Source: Allium sativum (lineage: Eukaryota; Streptophyta; Magnoliopsida; Asparagales; Amaryllidaceae). Taken from it: a DNA stretch of 64,000 nucleotides. The notes beneath the pieces were generated by a model. The model worked only from the letters and a program-made list of their open reading frames with translations, did not search any database and was not told the origin of the DNA. The translations under genes and the position numbers were made by a program. The DNA is taken from contig CM060922.1 in the NCBI GenBank assembly GCA_030737875.1, positions 228,946,335-229,010,334 of the forward strand, given 5' to 3'. Shown here one piece after another: positions 48,435-58,207 of this stretch. The first letter of the stretch is position 1. Each line of letters starts with the position of its first letter.

Positions 48435-50379
48435 CGTGTAACACCCCACGTCCATTAATGTCACTCACTAAGGGAATGCATTAACTTTCATAGAGCATTG
48501 AAGTAAACAGAACAGAATATTACAAGACAGATACATAAAATTGTACTTGAAAATTTTATAACTTTATTCCAGCAGAAACAGAAATAAGTTTGGTTACATC
48601 TTCAAAACCCATCTTACTAAAAAAACAAGTACATAATATCAGTCTTGCACAAAAACCATTAGAGTACATAATATTTAAAACCATAATCCCCAATCCAAAA
48701 TGCCATATGAAGGAGAAACAAAGCTAAGCATTACTTTCAGCACTTCAAGCAGGAAAATCCAAGTCAAGCTCCACTAATCCCACCCTGAGAACCTGGGGGG
48801 GAAAGGAAAGAAAGGAGGTGAAACAAATGAGGTCAGACATAAAGTCTGGCGAGTCCACTAACTTTAACAATACAATTAGTAAAGCAATAGGATAAGAACA
48901 TAAACTGGATATAATGAATGACTGTAACACAAGCGGATATGACAAGGTAAACTAGGCAAGTAAGATAGAACATCGACTGCGCTCCTAACTACTATACGAC
49001 ATACTCTGCACCATACCAACATACTAGTTACATACTAAAAGATGATCCCTCTTAACTAAATAGAATGATGATACTTTCGTGTACTTCTAGCCGCCATGAT
49101 AGGTAATCATCGTGCACCTATCACTACTAGATGTATCCACTATCCTCCCTGTTCGATTATGCACCTCTAACCGCTATCATAGGTAACCAATATGCACCTA
49201 TCACCACTAGACGTACCGTCCCTATTCAATTATGTACTTCTAGCTGCTATCATAGGTAACCAACGTGTACCTATCACTACAATTTGTACCCTCCCTATTT
49301 GATTATGTACCCCAAGCTGCTATCATAGGTAACTAACGTGTACCTATCACCACTAGATGTACCTTCCCCATTCGATCAGCTCCCTAACTCGTAGATACCT
49401 GTGTTGATCCCACAATAGGGTGTATCACTCCCTAAGGTGGCAACCCCGATACTACGGTAATGCACAGCTTATACCTACACGATGCAACAGCGTCTTACCT
49501 ACCAACCCGGACCCACGCACGCACATGACTCCGTTGGGCTTGCACTGCCACCGCTAACTCTTTTTTGACCTCTTACAATCAACCCCAGTAAGCGTGTCCC
49601 TGTCCTCTATATAGATACTAAAATGGGTTACTGGTTGAAAAGGGCCCACACACTTGACACAAGCTTGGTCCGCACTTAACCCCTTTTATCCCCATGTCTT
49701 ACCACATGTCTCATCTTGGTTAAGTTCTTTAATTATGTTATGCATGCTACCCATGTCATCCTTAAATATGTTATGCATGCTGCTCATGCAATACATGTTA
49801 CCCATGTCACCCACTTAACCCCTTTACGGTTCTCATGTCTTCCCATATGTCTTATCTTGGTTAAGTGTTCTTAATCGTGTTTCACATGCTACCCATGTCA
49901 CCCACTTAACCTTTTTTATACACATGCCTTACCACATGCCTCATCTTGGTTAAGTGCTTTTAATTGCGTTTCACATATACATTGGTTAAGAGAATAACAC
50001 CCTAAGTATCAACCCCAAAGACCGAAATCAACATCAGATTGACACTCAGTGAATTACTCAACTCAACCAATCTTATGTTATGCCATTCATATAACTTATG
50101 TTATCTTCCTTTGTAGATTTATGCTTGCCATTACAGATTACTTAATCTTCAATTAAGTATGACTTTCCTTATTACATAAGTTATTTCATCTTCGTTTATC
50201 GTTCCTTATAACTAAACTTATTCCATAAGTTATTCTGTTTTCTCCTTCGTTCATTATAACTTACCTTATTCCATAAGTTATAATTCCCACTTGTCCCTTG
50301 GATAAGCCTACCTATTATTGTTTCCTTTTTCTTAAGTCCATTAATTCATAATAACTAAAATTTTGCAAGACTTCCCATG

Positions 50380-50572
50380 TTAGATTACCGTTTGCGGTTG
50401 CTGGATATGTCGGGCAGTTCTGGGCAGGCTTATACCGCAAACCAATCTGACCTCGCGTCTTTGCATTATTACGCATCTAGTTTCTGCCCACGACCTCTCA
50501 CATTAGATACCGTTTGCGGCTGATGGACATGCCGGACGGTTCCGGGTAGGCTTACACCGCAAACCCATCTAA
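50380..50572 (-). other. Paired hairpins in F 5' LTR
   Basis: h1 50380-50450: GTTTGCGGT/ACCGCAAAC intact inside, outer TTAGATT against AATCTGA (one pair weakened). h2 50503-50572: TTAGAT/ATCTAA outside, GTTTGCGG/CCGCAAAC inside. Confidence 0.78.
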
Positions 50573-51393
50573 CCTCGTGTCTTAGGCGTTCATTATTACT
50601 AAGTTCATCTCAAATCATGGGTTATAGTGGTTCCCAATTACCCATAAATTCCAATCCAAATTCATGTGACAAATTCTTATCCAATTTATGCCTATAATCC
50701 CAAGTTTATAGGTTATACCAAATCATACCCAACCTATATTCATAGTTATTCATAATTTGTGCTAAAAACCTATGTATACAAATTATACCCAAATTATATC
50801 TGAACCAACTTCCATGGTTACCGACAATTTATGCCAATAATTCGCATTTTACACATTATTCAATATTCCGCAAACTTTTCCCAATCGTTCAAACGTTATT
50901 CGTACGCAAATCTCATGTAATATGTTAGGCTCGAAGTTAGCCTAACCTCATAAAAAGAAAAGGAGGAGGAAAGAGAATCAAAACTGGCATAAACATAAGA
51001 ACATGCATATGAACATAAATAGGCATGTAATGACAAAATAGATCTGAAAGGCATATGACAGGTTTATGGGTATGAATCAAAAAGGTGACAATTTGCAAAC
51101 TTGATAAGATTCATTACAGGCATATTCATATAATCCAATTCACACCTTATCACAATTACTTTTAATTTAATTATCTTGTGAAAGTGACATAGACTCACAG
51201 CGATAGGATTAAGGATAGAGAATAAATCTGAATCCTGATTTCTGAAGTTGATTAGCTAAACCGTTGATGTAGGCTTTGATTCTTATCTTCCAACTTGAAT
51301 TTGATTTACTTTGGTGGAGGCTGGGTTAGTTTAGAGTTGAGCAGCATGGAGGCGCCATGAATTGATTTAATGAAATTAGGGCTAGGTCTAGAT

Positions 51394-51830
51394 GTGTTTA
51401 TATAGCTGTATTAGGTGAATTAGGGCCTTTAGATTAGGTTAGGATCCATCTAAACCATCCAAACCAAGAATACACATCACCCAGCCAATGAGAAGACGCC
51501 ACATATGCCCTAAAACACAAGAATTCATCGCATTCTTTTCTGGCCTGATGGGGTCGACCCCTACAGGGGGGTCGACACCTATGTCGACACCCCTATTGGG
51601 GGGTCGACACCTATGTCGATTCCCCTAGGGGTCGACACCCTAGCGTGGGATAATTCCCGCCCGGCACGCTCTTGCTGATTTGAATTTCGAATTCGATTTT
51701 TAATTATTATATTAATTCTGATTTAAACTGAAATCTTCTAACCTCCATAACTTCTTCATACTGAATCCGTTTTATGCAAACTCGGACTCTATCTCAAGCG
51801 GAATTCCGAGACGAACGCAATAGCATAACC
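51394..51830 (-). promoter_or_regulatory. F 5' LTR U3 module and TATA box
   Basis: Block near 51805-51830, palindrome-like GTGGGATAATTCCCGC at 51645-51660, GTCGAC array 51553-51640 and TATA box CTATATAAACAC on the minus strand at 51394-51405. Confidence 0.7.
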
Positions 51831-51911
51831 CGTTTCCCTTAATTCTTCTTCTAAAAATTAAGCATTCTTAAATTTGTCAATTTTAATGTTATAAAATTAC
51901 GGAGCATTACA

Positions 51912-53463
51912 ATTGCTGTATAAGTTGATTCATGTCAATGATACACTTTATAACCATATTTATTTTAAGTTAGAAAGATATGTTTGTCTTACATATATTT
52001 TATCATGAATACTTGCATGCACATAGATAAATGGACACCCATATACATATTGCTATCTTTGGTATAATATTTCAATCGAAAAACTCGAATCAAAATCGGC
52101 TTTCAGTTTCTCAACTTCGACTAAAAATTGGTTTTTTTATTGAAAAAAAGGTGAATTTGAGAATGAATCGGTGAGGAAATCTGGTTTTTTGGAAGAGGAA
52201 TATGTGAATACGTAAAAGCCCGATCTAATATAAATTATATATAACCTATAGGTTTTGGTAGACTGTGAGCAGATTTGAATTAATAAAATAAACATGAAAC
52301 AAAGAAGGTTTAAAATATAGCATAATACAAACAAATATTGGAGTTTACTTGGTTTTAGAATAGAAGTTGTAGAACGAAAAAGAAGTTTTTTTTGTAGCAT
52401 ATAGGATTGAAAAAGAAGAGAAGGTCATATTTATAAGTAGCACGATACGAAATCTTAGCAAATATCTACTAAGAAATAGGAAGACCTGGTATTTAAGAAG
52501 AAGAATATTAGCATATATTCAAATATGAAGTGGTCAGCCGAAAAAAGGATATACCTAGTATTCAAGGATCAACACTTGATTGAATGAAGTCTTTTTAAAA
52601 GAAAGAATCGGTTAGTTATATTAACGATGCTTATTATTTTAGGACATGAATTGAATTATAATTCAGAAGCCTTACTATGATATCAAGCACAATTTAACTA
52701 TAATTTTTCATAAATGCATGTATGAAGAGATGTGTTTATTATAAGATGATGCAGACACGTTTCTAAACCTAAAACTGTATGGTTCGAAGAACTTCCCCAC
52801 ATTAAATTCAAAATACTGTAGAACCTCACCTGTATAACAGATGATAATATGCCTAACCATAGTGAATCTTCATCATAAAGCAACAAAAATGGATCCATGA
52901 AAACATCATTTGACTTTGAGACGTCATTGGAGAATTTAATAGAAACGGTATCACTTGTAAAGATCTCTTAACCATAGTGATTTCAGTTAGATCTTCATCA
53001 CCAATTTTTTGGACATGATTATCTTGATATATTTGGTAAAGAAATGACATAAAAAAATTAGACATTAGATTTGTTAAATAGGGGTCTGTAGCTTTTCTCA
53101 AATGCATATGCATAAATCACTTGCCTACAACTTACACGGAAACTGCAGCAGGCTCTATTTTTGTGTGCAATTGTCTTGCAAAAACAAGTTTACCAAATAT
53201 GATGTCTATTATGACAACATGAGAATATTTTTTAAAACTAAGTACTAATTCTCTGTAGCTATCTAATTGAAGGTCAACATGAAATGATATAGAAACCACA
53301 GGTGATGAAACATTAGCTGAGCAATCAGTACTAAACAAAATCGACCATGAATTCATATCAAGCATTGCAACCTATAATAAAGATAAGAGTGGTTCTGTAA
53401 GGAATCTCAAGTAAACCGTTTTGATGCTTTAATGCATTTTGATTCTAGCATACTAGTAGGTGA
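51912..53463 (-). mobile_element. Candidate Helitron, 5' part
   Basis: Continues the Helitron DNA after F. A plausible 5' end on the minus strand is TCACCTACTAGTATGC at 53463 downward, preceded by A in the flank, giving the expected A|TC junction. Without F the unit would be about 4.7 kb. Choosing this TC is inference: it is the best-looking start I found, not proven by an empty site. Confidence 0.35.
52690..53365 (-). pseudogene. Possible exon remnants of an unidentified gene in the Helitron
   Basis: Two stretches stay open on the minus strand: 53132-53365 (containing SFHVDLQLDSYRELVLSF and KLVFARQLHTKIEPAA) and 52853-53113 (containing DPYLTNLMSNFFMSFLYQIY and IGDEDLTEITMV). A third frame near 52800-52900 includes DPFLLLYDEDSLW. 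Composition is more protein-like than the surroundings, but I recognise no family. They could be captured gene pieces or chance. Confidence 0.3.
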
Positions 53464-53589
53464 TTTGCTGAAAATTCTTTAACGGCATGCATATTTAGTA
53501 CAAGGCTCATAGGTTGCAAAAAGTTCTTTGACATGTAATGGTCATGATGCTCAACTACGAGATTGCATCTTTTCTTGTTTAACAATAAT

Positions 53590-54213
53590 CTTGTGTTACC
53601 AAAATCCAAGATGAGGGAGCTAAAAGCTGAAAATGATGTATTAGAAAGGTTGCTGGAAGCATTGGCTTATGAATGGTTTAGTCTCAAGGACTGGAAAATT
53701 AGAGAAGAGTGTGATATTTCCTTTATAAAAGGACACAAAAATATTATGGATGTGCAGAAATTGGCTTGCTCAATTCATGCTCAGCAAGTTCAAGAATATT
53801 TGTTCAAATGGGGGAAAGCTGTAGCTTCTGTCAGAAAAGATTTCCCAGATGTAAGCTTAGCCCGAAGAAATAGTTATTCACAGGAAAAGAATTGTTCTGT
53901 CAGAAATGATTATCCATATATAAGCCTAGCCCAAAGAAATAGATATGCACAGGAAATATCTACTTTGAAAAAGGGACCAACTCTGTATATGTCGAACGAG
54001 CAAATGGAATCAATAAAAAAAATGCTCTTCTTCAAATTTTTCATGATCGAAAACCTCGAAGCACAAACATCATAATCCAAGAATTAAGAGACTTGGCCAT
54101 TGCTAAATCTTGGAGTCTGAAAGTAAAAACACTTGTTAGTGTTGTTGATATTACTGTCACGGGCATAGTTGAAACAAGATCACGAAAAATTACTCAGAAG
54201 TTACAAGTTTAAA
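53590..54213 (+). pseudogene. Broken gene of unknown function
   Basis: Open from before 53563; protein-like composition starts at MRELKAENDVLERLLEAL (about 53611). The next part includes KDWKIREECDISF and VQKLACSIHAQQVQEYLF. Residues about 105-145 hold a tandem pair: VRKDFPDVSLARRNSYSQE and VRNDYPYISLAQRNRYAQE. The annotated frame would end at 54075. However, after an A-run at 54014-54021 a different frame continues convincingly (ALLQIFHDRKPRSTN, ELRDLAIAKSWSLKVKTLVS, DITVTGIVETRSRKITQKL) to a stop at 54211-54213. So a one-base loss in the A-run probably broke the gene. I do not recognise the family. Confidence 0.5.
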
Positions 54214-54828
54214 ACATGCACCATCTTCCTAAAGGATCTATTTTCATCTTTATCACAAAAATACCAAATATTTTGAGTACTAAAAGAAATGAGTTCATGT
54301 CTTAATTTAATATTCAAATCCAATATAAATTTTAGAACAAAAATGAATATTTTCCATTTCATTTTGACATATTTTGTACGTTCTATATATAATGTCAACA
54401 GCACATCAAAGAGGTTGCACGAATAACATACAAGGTGATGTTTAGAAAGAAGAAACTAATTATCAGACACCAAAGACCAACATGGTTGAGTAGGATACTA
54501 TTAAACAACGATTATACTGAAAACACAGAAGAGTTTAATGATTTATTTGGTAAAGGTGACTCATTAAATAGAATCAAAACACAAATATAATATTTGCTTA
54601 ATTGATATATACATACAGCTTCTTAAAAAAATTAGGAATATATATTTGCTTCACATAATATTTGCTTTGCTTTGAGAAAATTGAATGATCTAGGGTTGAT
54701 TCCACAATGTTCTCATTTCTTTTTCTTTTTTTCCAATTCTTTTTTTTTTTGAGAGAAAAATACACCGCTCATAGCAGCCAGCAGTCGCTTATTCTCAAAA
54801 AGTCATAATACAACTCAGCAATCAACAT
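54214..54828. other. Unique AT-rich spacer
   Basis: No coding or repeat signal beyond T-runs at 54715-54750. The last five bases before G (AACAT, 54824-54828) would be its target duplication, but the other side is outside the window. Confidence 0.5.
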
Positions 54829-55306
54829 TGTTGAAACCTAAATTGGATCTCAACACCAAAGGTACAAAAATTCGAACTTCACCAATATGGTAAGGGTATA
54901 AAAGGAGCCACAATCATAAACGCAAGTAAAAAGACAACGATTTTTATAGTGGTTCGATCTTAGAAAAGATCTACATCCACTTTGAGAGAAACTTTCACTA
55001 TCCTATGCAAATTTACAAGATTTGAATACTCTCTCATTACATAGATGTTCATCCTCACACACTCTTCTCTTGATTTAATTCAAAGAGCCAAAAGAAATAG
55101 ATAAATCCTCCACGTAAATCAATTTGAAAAGTGGATATATGATTCTTCAAACCCTTGAATGGATTCCCATGATTTGATGATAGATTCCATGTTTGATCTT
55201 TGATCGAGATGGATTAGAGGTGTTAGAAACGCTTGAAATGGTTGGAGAATTAGTTGGGCAGCCCTTCGAGGTCATAAAATTATGTCCCCATTAACGTGGG
55301 GTTCAT

Positions 55307-55320
55307 CCTCTATTTATAGG
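55307..55320 (-). promoter_or_regulatory. TATA box in G 3' LTR
   Basis: Minus strand CCTATAAATAGAGG, a strong plant-type TATA box, about 530 bases from the LTR start. Confidence 0.65.
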
Positions 55321-55554
55321 TGTGAGAAATGGCTGAAATGTAGCCTTTAGGTTTTGGGTCGGGCTATAAAGTATTTACGAAAATGCCACTGCCAGTTGTC
55401 GCTAGCTGTTGCCTGCTAATTGCCAGCTTTCAAGAACCTGATCGAACCAAATTGAACCGACCAACCACATTGAACCGACATACCCACATTTTACTTGCTT
55501 GGATGCTCCGCTACCTGCTTTTGGGCCTGGCCGACTCAAACACGTTGGGATTCG

Positions 55555-55800
55555 ACCGACCCGCTCCCTCGTAAACAGGATCGACCCAGTGCTCTGAGTA
55601 TAGACCGGCCCGTTGTGTGATGGAATAGACGACCCACTCCAGGTTTAGGCCGACCCGCTGTGTGATGGAATAGACTGACCCGCTCCGGGTTTAGGCCGAC
55701 CCGCTATGTGATGGAACAGACCGACCCATCTGGCATGAAGTGGATCGACCCGTTTGTTATGAACTGGACAGGCCCAGTTGTTATGAACTGGACCGACCCT
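55555..55800. repeat. GACCGACCC-rich degenerate repeats in G LTR
   Basis: Three units near TGTGATGGAATAGAC...GGTTTAGGCCGACCCGCT, then units with GTTATGAACTGGAC. Shares the CCGACCC word with the 25 bp array at 56933-57100. Confidence 0.75.
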
Positions 55801-55850
55801 TCTTTCACCTATTTTATCCATCTGTGTATATGTGATTTTGAGGGATAACA

Positions 55851-55866
55851 TTTTTTCCCCCTCGGA
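55851..55866 (-). promoter_or_regulatory. Polypurine tract of G
   Basis: Minus strand CCGAGGGGGAAAAAA immediately before the LTR start TGTTATCCC. Confidence 0.82.
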
Positions 55867-56040
55867 GTTTATAATTTTTTGTTTATAAAGAATTATAGGC
55901 TCCAAAATAAATATTTTAAACACATATATTCAGATGGATCTTTGATGTGGTGTTTCTAATTACGAGCCATTCGTATTTAAATGGATCGGGTGTTCTTACT
56001 TTGCAATCTAGTCGGCCCACCCACAATGGATTAAGTCAGC

Positions 56041-56140
56041 CCAATATTGGCGGCTACTATATAACTTCCTTTAGCCCATTACACTCCCTCACTTCTCACA
56101 ACTTCGACCCGACACTCTCATTGACGGCGGCATTCTCCTG
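56041..56140 (+). promoter_or_regulatory. Probable promoter and leader of the antisense extra gene of G
   Basis: CCAAT at 56041-56045, TACTATATAAC at 56055-56065, then a pyrimidine-rich stretch typical of a plant 5' leader. It points rightward to the extra gene, opposite to pol. Position and motifs only; no transcript evidence. Confidence 0.45.
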
Positions 56141-56932
56141 AAGAGAATTCGTTACTTTCATCTCGCCTTTGGTTCATTTCTTCAATTCGATTCACATTCG
56201 GATTAGTTTGATTCATATTCTCAGTGGCGTCGTACTTCACTTTGGATTAGCTTGAGCCGGCGATTCAAATCCTTCAAATCTGTGCCCATCCAATTTTCCT
56301 GAGCCCAAACCAGTTCTTCGTCACTCAAATCTAATCAATTGCAAGTATTAGTTCTCTGAAATTTGCATTACGTTCGGCAGTCCTTGTGTTTGGGATTCGA
56401 GTTGAAATGATTTGGGGTTGAGATGTGAATCGGGACTTGGATCTGCAAATTCTTGGTATTAGAATAGTTCGATATGGAATGACAATTGATTGTAACGGGT
56501 TTAAGGATGTATATGCTGGTTTTGAATTATGTAAAATCCATAAACATTTGATTTTATAATGATGCACATGACGTGTCACGGAAATGCTCGAACCATAGGA
56601 GTTTTGGGAATTCAATTTCAATGGTTTATGACTTGTGACTGGACCTTGAGAGATGCCATTACGCTTCTTAGAATTGAAGTTTAAGCTTCTCGATCATTTA
56701 ATGCTCGTAGGAATGCATGAATTTTGAATTTGCATGATGTGCTTGCATTTTCATGCTTGCACTTATTTGTTGACGATCAACCTTATACGCGATGTTATTA
56801 CTATGCCACGAGAACTTGTTTTTGTTGAGCATTGATCGCATTCTCCATGATTCATGTTACGAAATACAGGATTCTAGTTACTGCCGAACCACCTAAGCCC
56901 AGTCTTGTCTGACCCGTCCTGAGAAGTCAATG

Positions 56933-57100
56933 TCGACCCAGTTTGGGTCAGTTATGACCGAGCCGATATGGGTCAGCTATGGCCGACCCAGTTTGGGTCA
57001 GTTATAGCCGACCCAGTTTGGGTCAGTTATAACCGGCCCGATATGGGTCAGCTATAGCCGACCCGATTTGGGTCAGTTATGACCGACCCAGTTTAGGTCA
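56933..57100. repeat. 25 bp tandem repeat, about seven units
   Basis: Units alternate between CCGACCCAGTTTGGGTCAGT and CCGATATGGGTCAGCTAT types. Lies between the presumed promoter and start codon of the extra gene, possibly in a leader intron. Tandem arrays in this region are a known trait of Tat elements. Confidence 0.9.
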
Positions 57101-57491
57101 AAACTGGTCCTTCTGTGCTTCGTGTTTTTTGAACATTTCTCCATATTATCTCCTATCCTGTAATTAAAACAATTGACTTGGGCCAACATGCTCTATTATC
57201 GATTGCCCGTATCGATAATAATTTAGATAATAGTTTTTAGAAAAAATGCATGCAACCTTTTACGACTTATACTGAAATATCATGTTTGTGTCAAAACGGT
57301 CTATTGGCTATTTTTGTTCAGTTACACTTGAGCATTTAAATATAAGTTCGTAGTAAAGCTCGAAATTGACCAATCATTTAATGATGATTCGTAAATCTCG
57401 AACCTTACATTTATTTAGTTGCACACAACATTTTCTGTTTTGGGAAATGTATACCTATAGTTTATTGTCAAATATAGTTGTTTGTGTAGAG

Positions 57492-58100
57492 ATGGAAACT
57501 AGGGGGAAATCATGTCAACAATCTAAAGAAGCATCTGGTTCTACCCAAGTTCTTACTTCAGCTAAGGTTTTAGATGTGGCTGCAAGTAATGCCCTTGCAT
57601 CAAACATTAATCCATAATTTCCTGTGCCTAAACCCCTTATCGAAGTATCTAGCGATAGGAAACCAACCGAACTAGGATAACGTGCATTCAAAAGCTTGTA
57701 CGCTCAATTTAGAATATCATAAATTGACACCAAATTTTCAGAGAAAATGAATTTGCGGACTCTCCTCCTCTTGGATACGTTGCCGTTAATCGACATATGT
57801 TGGTGATGGGTGTCGTTCCTTCATTCAATCGCTTCCTAGAAATGGTCCTGAAGAGTTTAGCCATTGCCCCTATGCAATTAAACCCCAATGCTTACGCCAT
57901 TTTAACCAGCCTTTTCGTCCTTTTCATGAGAATTAAGCAGCGTGCTCCCAACTTTCAGGAGATCCGCTCATCATATGCTTTCAAAAAGAGGCAAGATAAG
58001 CCATCTGTTATCTTTGTTGAAGGGAAGTATTCTAAAATTATAACTGATTTACCAGATAGCGCCAAGGGGTTTATAGAGAATTATTGCTTCATATGATGCC
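57492..58100 (+). pseudogene. Extra (antisense) gene of G, N-terminal part with transposase_28-like domain
   Basis: Starts METRGKSCQQSKEASGST at 57492, right after an AG acceptor-like site. In the same frame TAA stops follow at about 57615 and further on. After a frameshift near 57748 the frame EFADSPPLGYVAVNRHMLVM leads into SFNRFLEMVLKSLAIAPMQL, NPNAYAILTSLFVLF, and then DKPSVIFVEGKYSK and DLPDSAKGFIENYCF (57797-58094). This pattern resembles the plant putative gypsy-type transposase domain (Pfam transposase_28) found in retroelement extra ORFs; function unknown. A GTAAGA donor and CAG acceptors downstream (58131-58207) suggest an intron. Confidence 0.65.
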
Positions 58101-58207
58101 TCGACAAGTTTTATGGAAGATGGATGGAAGGAGGTAAGAACACACTATCTCATATTTCTTTGCTTGTTCAACTTCCAGAGACCAAACCTTTCCTGTTTGT
58201 TTTACAG

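Larger units (their letters stand above)
41776..51911 (-). mobile_element. Element F: Tekay-type chromovirus with partial gag-pol
   Basis: LTRs 41776-44775 (3000 bp, with an internal deletion) and 48437-51911 (3475 bp) flank 3661 bp. Polypurine tract at 44776 and primer site at 48423-48434 show minus orientation. It keeps gag ends, zinc knuckle, protease, most of RT, the RT-RNase H connection, and the second half of integrase with the C-terminal tail. RNase H and the integrase N-terminus and first catalytic residues are missing. It is the best-preserved member of the A/B/F group but non-autonomous. Confidence 0.95.
48437..51911 (-). repeat. Element F 5' LTR
   Basis: TGTAACACCCC to AGCATTACA, 3475 bp. 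Includes a short repeat of ACCTATCA(C/T)-CACTAGA words at 49080-49380, absent from the other LTR because of its deletion. GGTTAAG repeats lie at 49650-49990, hairpins at 50380-50572, and the U3 module at 51394-51830. Confidence 0.93.
54829..55850 (-). repeat. Element G 3' LTR (1022 bp)
   Basis: TGTTGAAACC to GAGGGATAACA on the plus strand. It carries a TATA box and, at 55555-55800, degenerate repeats with GACCGACCC and TGTGATGGAATAGAC words (about 57 bp period). The boundary is set by TG/CA ends and the adjacent polypurine tract; no second copy is in the window to confirm it. Confidence 0.75.
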
